A stretch of DNA of 52,017 nucleotides from an uncultured Lachnospiraceae bacterium (GTDB taxonomy: Bacteria > Bacillota > Clostridia > Lachnospirales > Lachnospiraceae). This document shows, piece after piece, positions 1 to 6,475 of this stretch. Position 1 is the stretch's first letter, and the number at the start of each line of letters is the position of its first letter. The position numbers and the translations under genes are program-made. The stretch is from positions 1 through 52,017 of the forward strand of contig CACZBD010000020.1 in NCBI GenBank assembly GCA_902779305.1. The letters are read 5' to 3'. The notes under the pieces are model-generated. The model was not told the DNA's origin. It ran no database searches and was given only the letters and a program-made list of their open reading frames with translations.

Positions 1-167
1 TCAGAGGACAATTCTTTTGGCATACGGATGTTCATAAGCGACCTTAAGATTCGTCTTTTATCTTCCGTACTATTTGGAGTCTGTAATTCCTTATATTCAG
101 CAGAATCTGCCTTGAACGCTTTTACGAGATAATCAAGACGTTCGTCCTGTTTTGTATTCTTTGACAT
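1..167 (-). CDS. Protein-ADP-ribose hydrolase (zinc macrodomain type), N-terminal part only
   Basis: The first 55 codons of a gene that runs off the left edge of the window. The ATG at 167-165 follows a GGAG-type ribosome site. The start (ERLDYLVKAF, then EDKRRILRSLMNIRMPKE) matches the helical N-terminal extension that I know from SAV0325-type protein-ADP-ribose hydrolases, zinc-containing macrodomain enzymes that remove ADP-ribose from proteins. The macrodomain itself lies outside, so activity cannot be judged. It is the last member visible of a same-strand run with the ferredoxin-flavin protein at 173-793, from which it is only 5 bases away, so the two are probably co-transcribed. Confidence 0.7.
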   Translation of the reverse strand, partial: MSKNTKQDERLDYLVKAFKADSAEYKELQTPNSTEDKRRILRSLMNIRMPKELSS

Positions 168-172
168 AGCTT

Positions 173-793
173 TCATCTCCTAATTATCGCCCCTGTGGGA
201 CAGGCGCTCATACAATTACCACAGTGCAGACAATGTTCCTGCTCTATGACATACGGAATCCTGGCTGTGACAATACAACTCTGGGGACAGACTGATAAGC
301 AGCTCCCACAACCGATACAATCATCTTTAATAAAATATCCTTCTCGCTTAATCTCTACTTTTCCAAAGTTAAAGGATGCTCTTTCTATAGGCTTCTTGGA
401 GAGATCGAACCACTCACCAGTTCCCTCATATATCTGAAATACTGTTAGTGCCTTCATGGATTCTTCCGTCGGATAGATCTGATGCATGTATGGATTTTTC
501 TTAAATAGCTCCGGTATCTTGTCATGTCCAAGGTCTCTTACTTTACCACGGATGGATACTGCAACACTTGACATGGTATCCTCACCTTTCATCGCCGTAA
601 GCGCAAGAAACTGTCTCTTTGTCAGTCTGTCATAGAATCCTTTTCCTTTTGCTGTAAGGAAATATAAACTGTCATTATCATAATCCATCATATCTATAGC
701 AGCTGTAACAGGTAGTCCTTCATCATCTACCGTTGCCACAATAGTTGTATGAATTTCTTCCACTATGTATTTCAGATATTCCTTAGTTTCCAT
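173..793 (-). CDS. Pyridoxamine 5'-phosphate oxidase-like flavin protein fused to a 2x[4Fe-4S] ferredoxin domain
   Basis: Two-domain protein of 206 residues. The N-terminal two thirds reads as a split-barrel PNPOx-like flavin domain (TTIVATVDDEGLPVTAAIDM near the start), and the C-terminus has two CxxCxxCxxxCP clusters (CIGCGSCLSVCP, CLHCGNCMSACP). This points to a small cytoplasmic flavin/iron-sulfur redox protein; the substrate is unknown. I start it at the ATG at 793 because AGAAGG lies at good spacing there; an in-frame ATG at 802 would leave no room for a ribosome site. It lies just after a terminator that follows the Rrf2 regulator gene, and 5 bases ahead of the ADP-ribose hydrolase. 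Confidence 0.8.
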   Translation of the reverse strand: METKEYLKYIVEEIHTTIVATVDDEGLPVTAAIDMMDYDNDSLYFLTAKGKGFYDRLTKRQFLALTAMKGEDTMSSVAVSIRGKVRDLGHDKIPELFKKNPYMHQIYPTEESMKALTVFQIYEGTGEWFDLSKKPIERASFNFGKVEIKREGYFIKDDCIGCGSCLSVCPQSCIVTARIPYVIEQEHCLHCGNCMSACPTGAIIRR

Positions 794-808
794 ATTCCAC
801 ATCCTTCT

Positions 809-841
809 AAAAAAAGACTCTGAAGTAAACACCTCAGAGTC
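809..841 (-). terminator. Intrinsic terminator after the Rrf2 gene
   Basis: GACTCTGA (816-823) pairs with TCAGAGTC (834-841) around a 10-base loop. On the minus strand the hairpin is followed by seven T (815-809). It starts six bases after the Rrf2 stop codon and ends 16 bases before the next start, so it may also act as a partial attenuator for the downstream flavin protein. Confidence 0.75.
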
Positions 842-847
842 TCATTG

Positions 848-1234
848 TTAAGCTTCTTTTGCCAACAGTTCCTGCATTCCGGATCTTAAATCATTAAGAG
901 TGTATTTTTTCATCTCTGATTCCATAACAGGGCACTCTGGATTTGGTGATTCATGAAATCTAAATAAATCTCCATCCTCCAAAGGCTCAATTGCCTGATA
1001 CACATCATAAAAAGTTATATCTTTAAGCTCTCTTGTAAGCTCTATTCCGCCTGTTCCTCTGATAACATTTATTAGCCCTGCGTTCTTAAGCTGAGTAAGT
1101 ATCTTTCTAATGATGACAGGATTCGTATTTATACTGGTTGCAAGAAAATCGCTCGTTACCTTGTGTTCATCCTTAAATGTATCCACACATGTAAAAATAT
1201 GAAGTGCAACCGTAAATCTGCTTGATATCTGCAT
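848..1234 (-). CDS. Rrf2-family transcriptional regulator
   Basis: 128 residues with the N-terminal winged helix-turn-helix of the Rrf2 family (SSRFTVALHIF, then LATSINTNPVIIRKILTQL and the GTGGIEL wing). It lacks the three clustered cysteines of the iron-sulfur IscR/NsrR branch; only an isolated N-terminal Cys and the one in NPECPVM are present. It therefore resembles the YwnA-like branch, which senses by other means. Its promoter carries the same 12-bp motif as the NTF2-like gene upstream, so I infer autoregulation and control of that gene. Confidence 0.85.
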   Translation of the reverse strand: MQISSRFTVALHIFTCVDTFKDEHKVTSDFLATSINTNPVIIRKILTQLKNAGLINVIRGTGGIELTRELKDITFYDVYQAIEPLEDGDLFRFHESPNPECPVMESEMKKYTLNDLRSGMQELLAKEA

Positions 1235-1254
1235 TTTTAATCTCTCCTGCCATC

Positions 1255-1292
1255 ATTTTACTTCGTGACAGATGTAGTTGCAATGGTTACAT
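1255..1292 (-). promoter_or_regulatory. Promoter of the Rrf2 gene with overlapping putative Rrf2 operator
   Basis: -35 TTGCAA (1283-1278), 17-bp spacer, -10 TAAAAT (1260-1255). The motif ATGTAACCATTG (1292-1281 on the minus strand) overlaps the -35 box, and its outer part is partly repeated in inverted form by ATGTA just downstream. The same 12-mer overlaps the -35 box of the NTF2-like gene. Confidence 0.6.
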
Positions 1293-2062
1293 TAAAACTT
1301 TCCGTTTTCATTAGCCCATGTAGACTTATCAGCTAATGTCTCCATTACATCCCAGTGCTCTGCGATAAATCCGTTCTCAACACGGAACAGATCATAGTAG
1401 GTTGTAGGTACACCGCCAAAGGTTCCTTCCGAGCAGGCAAGAGCATAATCTCCATCTGCAAGAACCATATGTGTCTTGTTGTAAACCATCGAAATACCTT
1501 GCTTAGCCATAGCTTCAAGTGCAGCTCCAAGACCGGAAAGACCATCTGCTATTGCTGTGTTATGCTGAATGTACTTGTCTCCGTCATAATATGAAGTAAG
1601 TTTATCCGGATTCTCCCCGCGGAGTACATCGCCTACAAATCCGGCAACAACCTTACGTGTCTCTTCCTTATCTACATCTTTCTTCTCAAGAGTTCCATCA
1701 ATCTGAGTATGTCCTGAAGGATTAGGAGCTGCCTTGTCTGCCAGATTATCCCAGTGCTCTGCAATCTTACCGTCTGCATCGAATCTGAAAACATCGAATC
1801 CGACCTGCTCTCCTGCTCCTGCAAAATTATATACTGTCTGAAGGAAAACCTTATCTCCATCCTCGAATGCACGAATGTTATTAACTGTTGTTTTTACAGG
1901 TGCCTGTGCAAGTCCTTCAACTGCTGCTACAAATGCATCTGCCCCGGTTCCAAATGCGAGGTTATGCTGAATATAACCTGTTGCAAGAAGTTCCTTTGCC
2001 TTTGCGGTATCTCCTGATACGAATGTTCCGATGAGTGCTAATGCTTTTTCCTTATTTGTCAT
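1292..2062 (-). CDS. Tandem NTF2/SnoaL-like domain protein
   Basis: 256 residues made of two related NTF2-like (SnoaL-type) halves. Both contain the signatures YIQHN and FRxxxGxIAEHWDxx (residues about 29-33 and 93-105, and again about 165-169 and 228-240). This alpha+beta barrel fold binds small hydrophobic ligands or acts as an isomerase or hydrolase; no specific reaction can be named. I start at the ATG at 2062, which follows AGAAAGGAA; the frame is open further upstream, but that part runs through the promoter. Gene order and shared operator suggest that the neighbouring Rrf2 protein controls it. Confidence 0.8.
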   Translation of the reverse strand: MTNKEKALALIGTFVSGDTAKAKELLATGYIQHNLAFGTGADAFVAAVEGLAQAPVKTTVNNIRAFEDGDKVFLQTVYNFAGAGEQVGFDVFRFDADGKIAEHWDNLADKAAPNPSGHTQIDGTLEKKDVDKEETRKVVAGFVGDVLRGENPDKLTSYYDGDKYIQHNTAIADGLSGLGAALEAMAKQGISMVYNKTHMVLADGDYALACSEGTFGGVPTTYYDLFRVENGFIAEHWDVMETLADKSTWANENGKF

Positions 2063-2157
2063 GATTATTTTCCTTTCTGGGCTCTGCCCTGCGAGGTAAT
2101 TATCCTCGAATGTTAAAAAGTTCATTGATGTAACCGTAGTGGTTTCATCTGATGGTA

Positions 2158-2198
2158 TTAATATGGCATCGTTTTGTTGTAATGTCAATGGTTACATC
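2158..2198 (-). promoter_or_regulatory. Promoter and putative Rrf2 operator of the NTF2-like gene
   Basis: -35 TTGACA (2188-2183) is followed at 17 bp by CATATT (2165-2160) or at 19 bp by TATTAA. The 12-mer ATGTAACCATTG (2197-2186) overlaps the -35 box exactly as at the Rrf2 promoter. A further GATGTAACC in the opposite orientation lies at 2127-2135, in the leader. Confidence 0.55.
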
Positions 2199-2298
2199 TA
2201 AATTTTTTCAAAAAATTTCCAGGTGCAGATAAACACCTGGATTTATAGCAAAACAACTATTCAATAATTGGTAAATCATTATATTCCGATATAAAACG

Positions 2299-2898
2299 CT
2301 AAGCTTTGGTTATTACAGCAATAGCGCATGGCATGCGCCCGTCGACCACATGATACTCTACTCCGGTATATCCCTTGTCTTCAAAAAATGCCTTATATGA
2401 ATCCAGATCAAACTGCCTTTTGAAATCTGCTCCGAGAAGAGTAATGAACTTAACCGCTGCTGTTCCCGTTCCCTTTGACATATTGATATAAGTCGGAATG
2501 ATGATCTCACCTCCCGGCTTAACTACCCTTTCCAATTCATGAAGTGCCTTCTCCGGGTCAGGCAACAAATGGATCACGTTACCTGCAACCACTTTATCAA
2601 AGCGGGCATCTTTGCATTTGATATTTGTAATATCTGCTTTCTTGAACACAGCATTCGGGTAATTTCGGCATTTCTTTGCTGCTCTCCGAAGCATCCCGGT
2701 TGCAAAGTCTGTTGCGATCAATTTTTTACACTTCTGCGCAATATATATACTGATAGCACCTGTTCCACATGCGCATTCCAATACTTCATCCGACGAATCT
2801 ATAAGTTCTGCAACCTTTTTCCCGGTACCGGTATATACCTTGCCGTTATAAATATTTTCAAATATGTCATATAAAGGTGAAATCTTGTCCCAAAACAT
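2299..2898 (-). CDS. Class I SAM-dependent methyltransferase
   Basis: 199 residues, a complete small class I methyltransferase. Motif I is present as LECACGTGAISIYIA (about residues 39-53), motif II acidic as ATDFATGM, and the later motifs as GNVIHLLPDPEKAL and LERVVKPGGEIIIPTY, the order found in UbiE/BioC-like enzymes. The methyl acceptor is unknown. A GAGGAG ribosome site precedes the ATG. It stands alone between the NTF2-like gene and the gene remnants at 3-4.7 kb. Confidence 0.85.
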   Translation of the reverse strand: MFWDKISPLYDIFENIYNGKVYTGTGKKVAELIDSSDEVLECACGTGAISIYIAQKCKKLIATDFATGMLRRAAKKCRNYPNAVFKKADITNIKCKDARFDKVVAGNVIHLLPDPEKALHELERVVKPGGEIIIPTYINMSKGTGTAAVKFITLLGADFKRQFDLDSYKAFFEDKGYTGVEYHVVDGRMPCAIAVITKA

Positions 2899-2935
2899 AT
2901 CCTTAATCTCCTCAATGCATCGAGTATATCTTAAA

Positions 2936-2953
2936 ATAACTGCCCTCAGTTAT
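2936..2953 (-). terminator. Weak hairpin upstream of the methyltransferase
   Basis: ATAACTG (2936-2942) pairs with CAGTTAT (2947-2953) around a 4-base loop. On the minus strand TTTTAAG follows. It sits between the remnant at 2985-3167 and the methyltransferase; the T-run is short, so termination would be inefficient. Confidence 0.35.
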
Positions 2954-2984
2954 CCTGGAATATAATTTGTTCTAAAAAACTATT

Positions 2985-3167
2985 TTAGCAAACTCTCTCA
3001 TCAGTTACAAATTGCTTTACTCCGTCCACTGGATGTGACAGTTCGCCTCTAAAGAACTCCGGGTAATATTTCATCGGATCATTCACATCTATCCAACGAA
3101 GGAACTCCTCTTGATCATCTTCAGTCATGCTCATGCAGACAGGTTCAAAATCATCAGGCACCTTCAT
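2985..3167 (-). pseudogene. Remnant or small protein of unknown function, probably 5'-truncated
   Basis: 60 acidic codons (MKVPDDFEPV ... FVTDERVC) with protein-like composition and no family I recognise. There is no ribosome site at a useful distance before the ATG, and the ten codons in front of it are also open and protein-like (ending SYFYY) before a TAA. That pattern suggests the 3' part of a longer gene whose beginning is lost. It lies next to two other gene remnants. An intact short gene cannot be excluded. Confidence 0.35.
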
Positions 3168-3218
3168 ATAGTAAAAATATGAAACCTCATATATAAGCTT
3201 TTATCTTTTCTGCAGATA

Positions 3219-3692
3219 CTATTCTTCCCATCCCTTGCAGACATCACACCACCCGGCAGCGCCGGAACACTTTTCAAGCTCATCGGGTGTCAGTCTGACG
3301 GATGTATACATATTGCCGCCTGCCGGATGGACATATGCAAACCTTTTCATCGAAACATCCAGCCAGACCGGTATGCCTGCGCTCACGCCGAAAGGGCATA
3401 CCCCGCCGGGCTCAAAGCCCGTCAGTTCCTCGACTTTATCTCTTGGAATCATGCTCGGTTTGGTATGAAAAAGAGCCTTAAACTTGGAACTGTTCACACG
3501 TCCGTCCCCTGCCATGACAATGACAACCGGCTCACCGTCCACGATAAAGGACAGGGTTTTTGCAATCTCAGCCTCGCTGCATCCGATCTGCTGCGCCGCA
3601 TGTTCTACCGTATCTATGATTTCTTTATGCTCTGTCAGCCTGTCACCCAGGCCTCTCTCAACAAGCCATTTCTTTACGTTTTCGTTGATCAT
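3219..3692 (-). CDS. YbaK/EbsC-family aminoacyl-tRNA deacylase
   Basis: 157 residues with the YbaK fold typical of proofreading proteins that hydrolyse mischarged Cys-tRNA(Pro) or related tRNAs. Visible marks are the conserved lysine region AKTLSFIVDGEPVVIVMAGDGRVN, the GFEPGGVCPFG loop and PVWLDVSMKRF. I choose the ATG at 3692 because AGGGA precedes it. An in-frame ATG at 3737 has no ribosome site and would translate part of the adjacent kinase remnant. The gene follows mazEF and that remnant on the same strand, so it may be read from the mazE promoter. Confidence 0.8.
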   Translation of the reverse strand: MINENVKKWLVERGLGDRLTEHKEIIDTVEHAAQQIGCSEAEIAKTLSFIVDGEPVVIVMAGDGRVNSSKFKALFHTKPSMIPRDKVEELTGFEPGGVCPFGVSAGIPVWLDVSMKRFAYVHPAGGNMYTSVRLTPDELEKCSGAAGWCDVCKGWEE

Positions 3693-3699
3693 CTGTCTG

Positions 3700-3840
3700 T
3701 CATTCCCTGATGAAATTTGTCCAGGCGTGTTCTTCATTTTGGGGCAGGCCCGTAGCCTTATGCAGTTGTACGGAAAAAGTGCTCTTTCCGCTTCCGGAAC
3801 AGCCGAGGACGTCCACCTTTTTCATTATCGTTTTCCCCAT
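3700..3840 (-). pseudogene. Remnant of a P-loop (adenylate kinase/FlaR-like) kinase
   Basis: A 46-codon frame whose first part, MKKVDVLGCSGSGKSTFSVQ, is a perfect Walker A loop in the style of topology-modulation (FlaR) kinases, followed by LHKATGLP. Instead of the expected nucleotide-binding core it then reads QNEEHAWTNFIRE and stops. Family members are about 170 residues, so nearly all of the gene is deleted while the start and a short tail remain. Its ATG overlaps the mazF stop codon (TGATG), so it could still be translated by coupling into a short peptide. Confidence 0.65.
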
Positions 3841-4151
3841 CAGTCGTACTCAAAAATACCCTGCACTGCATCGGAGACGTTCATAATATCCTCATATGTA
3901 AGAAGATCCACCCTGTTGCATTCTCTTGCCTTAGGGTCTATTGCTTTGATCTGCTCACAAATTACGGTTCCCGACTCACCTTTTTTTCCGCATACGGGAA
4001 TATGTATAGGACCGGCCTGAACATTGGAAAGCATAGGACATACATGAAATATCCCGGTTGCTTTTATAAAAGCATTTTTACTGACTATAACAAATAGCTG
4101 CTTTTTAAATCCAGTAATCTTTATAATATCTCCCTGAGAATAATTGTTCAT
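3840..4151 (-). CDS. MazF/PemK-family toxin (endoribonuclease)
   Basis: 103 residues, the usual size for MazF/PemK toxins, which cleave mRNA at short sequences. The SH3-like barrel is recognisable from YSQGDIIKITG at the N-terminus, QLFVIVSK, GPIHIPV and the late GTVICEQIKAIDPK strand with its conserved helix-start residues. The start overlaps the antitoxin stop by four bases, the standard arrangement of translationally coupled toxin-antitoxin pairs. No frame damage is visible, so the toxin is probably functional. Confidence 0.88.
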   Translation of the reverse strand: MNNYSQGDIIKITGFKKQLFVIVSKNAFIKATGIFHVCPMLSNVQAGPIHIPVCGKKGESGTVICEQIKAIDPKARECNRVDLLTYEDIMNVSDAVQGIFEYD

Positions 4152-4390
4152 AAAATCTCTCTCCCTGCCGGATCGCCCCAGTCAAAATCACAAACTGAAA
4201 TTTGTCCATTATATTCAGCAAGTCTTTCTTCAAAAGATTTATGAACAAACTGTTTTCTAAGCACTATTGTGTCATCCTTTATTTCCAGATCCAATACATC
4301 AGAAACCTTTAATTGCATTTTTTCTAAAATGTCCTTGGGAATACGTATTCCCTGGCTGTTACCCCAGGATCTTATCGCTACCTGTTCCAT
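4148..4390 (-). CDS. MazE-family (AbrB-fold) antitoxin
   Basis: 80 residues. The N-terminal half is a MazE/AbrB swapped-hairpin DNA-binding domain (AIRSWGNSQGIRIPKDILEKM, then VLDLEIKDDTIVLRK), and the acidic C-terminal tail (DFDWGDPAGREIL) is the part expected to wrap and neutralise MazF. It is preceded by an exceptionally strong ribosome site and a promoter with palindromes, so autorepression by MazE/MazEF is likely. Confidence 0.9.
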   Translation of the reverse strand: MEQVAIRSWGNSQGIRIPKDILEKMQLKVSDVLDLEIKDDTIVLRKQFVHKSFEERLAEYNGQISVCDFDWGDPAGREIL

Positions 4391-4392
4391 GC

Positions 4393-4404
4393 GATCACCT
4401 CCTT
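4393..4404 (-). promoter_or_regulatory. Unusually complete Shine-Dalgarno sequence of mazE
   Basis: On the minus strand AAGGAGGTGATC lies two bases before the mazE ATG. It is complementary to the whole 12-base 3' end of bacterial 16S rRNA (GATCACCTCCTT). Very high antitoxin translation would keep MazE in excess over MazF. Confidence 0.7.
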
Positions 4405-4405
4405 G

Positions 4406-4445
4406 AATGTATATACATTATACCGTATAACACTCCTATATGCAA
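4406..4445 (-). promoter_or_regulatory. mazEF promoter with two palindromic operators
   Basis: -35 TTGCAT (4445-4440), 17-bp spacer, consensus -10 TATAAT (4422-4417). The perfect palindrome AATGTATATACATT (4406-4419) covers the start-site side of the -10 box, and TTATACCGTATAA (4418-4430) covers its upstream side. This fits MazE autoregulation. The -35 box directly abuts the stop codon of the TipAS remnant. Confidence 0.7.
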
Positions 4446-4664
4446 TCACTTACAGTAGATCCGGATCGCCCGATGAACAAATGCAGCGGTTCCTTCTCCG
4501 CCCATCTTATCGATGTTCTCGGTAAACTCACCGCCTCCGGCATACATCTTGCCCAGCCCGGAAAGCGTTTCGTTCGTGCACTTATAGAAATGCTCAGTAA
4601 TAAAACCCTGGAGTTTCTTCACCTGTTCCTGTACTTCTGCAGATTCAGGGTCTTTCTCCTTCAT
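4446..4664 (-). pseudogene. Half of a TipAS antibiotic-recognition domain, missing its MerR head
   Basis: 72 codons matching the C-terminal half of the TipAS domain: VQEQVKKLQGFITEHFYKC, then LGKMYAGGGEFTENID and a final helix. Complete MerR/TipAL regulators have about 250 residues with an N-terminal helix-turn-helix; here that and the first half of TipAS are absent. The start used is the ATG at 4664, nine bases after AAGGAG. The promoter in front is still a canonical MerR-type one, so an internal deletion seems to have fused the old leader to the ligand-binding tail. The product might be a small drug-binding protein or just a remnant. Confidence 0.65.
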
Positions 4665-4692
4665 GGCTTTCATCTCCTTCACGTGTAAGTAC

Positions 4693-4723
4693 ATCATAAA
4701 CTGTTACGTTACGTCATGGTCAA
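4693..4723 (-). promoter_or_regulatory. MerR-type promoter with a 19-bp spacer
   Basis: -35 TTGACC (4723-4718) and -10 TATGAT (4698-4693) are 19 bp apart, the overlong spacing that MerR-family activators untwist. The palindromic ACGTAACGT lies inside the spacer, as expected for a MerR dimer site. It reads into the TipAS remnant. Confidence 0.75.
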
Positions 4724-4743
4724 GCCAAAAAATAAAAATATCT

Positions 4744-5775
4744 TCACTCCATCTCAAATTTCAGATCTGTGTCCTTCATGAAGAGTCCGACCTTTCTGTA
4801 CATGATCTTCAGATCGTCGACATCGCGGTCACAGTGAAAATGTCCTGCATACCATCTTTTGTATGTCAGGCGTTCTTCTATCTCGCCCAGCCATCTCTCA
4901 GTGCTGTCGTCGACTGTAGACTGGTCCAGCCCTCTGATAAACAGATCCACCGGACGATATTTGTATGGAACAGTATGTGACAGAACAACATCTACCGACC
5001 AGTTATTCTTCTCAAGTTGTTTCTCAACATAAGCCTTCGTTTCATCAGACGGCTGTTCATCGGCAAACCACTGATAACCCCAGGCCAGTCGGGTAAATTT
5101 ATCAACGCTGTATGCGCCGCCGATCACCAGGGTTTTGTATCCGCCAATGTCATAAATCTCACCGTCTTTTGCAAACATCAGAAACGGATATGCATCTTCC
5201 ACATACACTTTTCCGCCGTGCCACTCCTTCTCGGAGTAAAGCCCGGTCGATTCCGGTCTCATTTCGTGATTTCCATGTATGCACAAAAGATCGATTCTGA
5301 GTTTGGACAACCGGTATTTGAGCAGATCATCTTCGCCGCCGCCAAAATAATTGATGCCTGCGTCACCGAGGATGATCATCAGATCTCCCTCAACCACACC
5401 GAATTTCCTGGTGAAACTTAGCAACCTGTCAAATTTCCGGTGTGTATCTCCCGTGATCGTTATAACCGGCGCGTCAGGATTTTTGCCCCGAAGCAGTTCT
5501 TTTTTCGAAAAATTCCTTTTAATCTTTTCTGCGCAGAAAACATTGTTTTCATCGTAAAAGTATCGCCATACCGGCCTGTCCTCGGTTCCGTCAGCCATAT
5601 TCCATCTGATATACAGACGTTCCTTCTTATCCGTCCAATAGGAATACGGTATCAGATAATCGGGAAACTGCTCCTGGTATTCCCGCGCAGCTAAGAGCAC
5701 CGGATCGATCCGGTCAAGTTCTTTTACCAGTTCATCTGTCAATGCATAGGTTTTTCCCCAGATCATTTCATTCAT
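4744..5775 (-). CDS. Calcineurin-like metallophosphoesterase
   Basis: 343 residues. The two-metal phosphoesterase motifs are present in order: GDTH (about residue 110), GDAG (about 137), GNHE (about 169), a later histidine in VVLSHTVP and GHFH (about 314). About 100 N-terminal residues precede the catalytic domain and are not assignable. Family members hydrolyse phosphomono- or diesters; the substrate here is unknown. It has its own promoter and no operon partner. Confidence 0.85.
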   Translation of the reverse strand: MNEMIWGKTYALTDELVKELDRIDPVLLAAREYQEQFPDYLIPYSYWTDKKERLYIRWNMADGTEDRPVWRYFYDENNVFCAEKIKRNFSKKELLRGKNPDAPVITITGDTHRKFDRLLSFTRKFGVVEGDLMIILGDAGINYFGGGEDDLLKYRLSKLRIDLLCIHGNHEMRPESTGLYSEKEWHGGKVYVEDAYPFLMFAKDGEIYDIGGYKTLVIGGAYSVDKFTRLAWGYQWFADEQPSDETKAYVEKQLEKNNWSVDVVLSHTVPYKYRPVDLFIRGLDQSTVDDSTERWLGEIEERLTYKRWYAGHFHCDRDVDDLKIMYRKVGLFMKDTDLKFEME

Positions 5776-5832
5776 ATGTAAGTTTCCTCTTTGTAAAAAT
5801 CAATTCTCCCATTGTCATACTACTATTATTCA

Positions 5833-5861
5833 ATTATATAGGGGTTATGCGCAGCCTTCAA
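5833..5861 (-). promoter_or_regulatory. Promoter of the metallophosphoesterase gene
   Basis: -35 TTGAAG (5861-5856), 17-bp spacer, -10 TATAAT (5838-5833), about 55 bases before the start codon. Confidence 0.65.
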
Positions 5862-5912
5862 TCAACCGGTGGTTTAAAATCACAGATGACGCGTTCCCTC
5901 AGCTTTCACAAA

Positions 5913-5944
5913 GCTCATGCCGCACTTTCGTGTGCAGCATGAGC
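5913..5944 (-). terminator. Strong hairpin spanning the stop codon of the 186-residue unknown gene
   Basis: GCTCATGC (5913-5920) pairs with GCATGAGC (5937-5944), extended inside by a second short stem. On the minus strand it is followed only by TTTGTG, so it is a poor intrinsic terminator; it could protect the 3' end or stall ribosomes at the stop codon. Confidence 0.45.
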
Positions 5945-6475
5945 GATTTCGATCCGGTCATGGACCTGTTCATTTTCTCCCAGGTCCGTGACCTCGATCT
6001 TCTTCGGATGTCCTTTCCTCTGGATATCAAGATGGAGCCTGAATCCGTAGATGCCATCCGTGAAGATGAAACTGTGTGTGCCGTCTTCTTCCAATACGGT
6101 TCGTACTTCTGCGATACATTTGCCTATCATCGGGAAAATAATGTGCCCGACCACATCTCTGCTTACAAGCAGTTCCATCTCTGATAACAGATCCTCTCGG
6201 GTGACCTTGTTATTTCCGTCTTCACCCTGCACGGCCTGATCCGCTTCATTTTCGGCTTGCTCCTTCTTATGTCCGAGCTCCAGAAAATAAAGCTTCAGGC
6301 TGTCCACACACATGGATCTGCATCTTACGGCTTCAAAGAGGTCCGCTACCGTAAGGTAGAGCGCGTACTCGTATTGGAAGACTCTGGTGAGCGGATTCCT
6401 GTAGAACCGGTCTTCTCCGCGGCCATTTCTGTCAAGTTTTACTTCCTTGTAGCTTTTGATCATGTTCTGAGCCAT
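5915..6475 (-). CDS. Unknown protein, possibly from a mobile element
   Basis: 186 residues that I do not recognise. The N-terminal half (VKLDRNGRGEDRFYRNPLTR, then an aromatic helix-rich part with EYALYLTVADLFEAV and RCRSMC) is basic. A charged linker (EQAENEADQAVQGEDGNN) leads to a C-terminal alpha/beta part. There is no signal peptide or membrane segment. A clear AAGGAG precedes the ATG. It is the only gene behind a very folded leader of about 150 bases, and composition and position in the accessory block suggest cargo of a conjugative element or phage. Confidence 0.55.
   Translation of the reverse strand: MAQNMIKSYKEVKLDRNGRGEDRFYRNPLTRVFQYEYALYLTVADLFEAVRCRSMCVDSLKLYFLELGHKKEQAENEADQAVQGEDGNNKVTREDLLSEMELLVSRDVVGHIIFPMIGKCIAEVRTVLEEDGTHSFIFTDGIYGFRLHLDIQRKGHPKKIEVTDLGENEQVHDRIEIAHAAHESAA

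Noticed and set aside
2063..2188. Longer N-terminus for the NTF2-like protein
   Set aside because: It would run through the promoter and operator, and the ATG at 2062 has the ribosome site.
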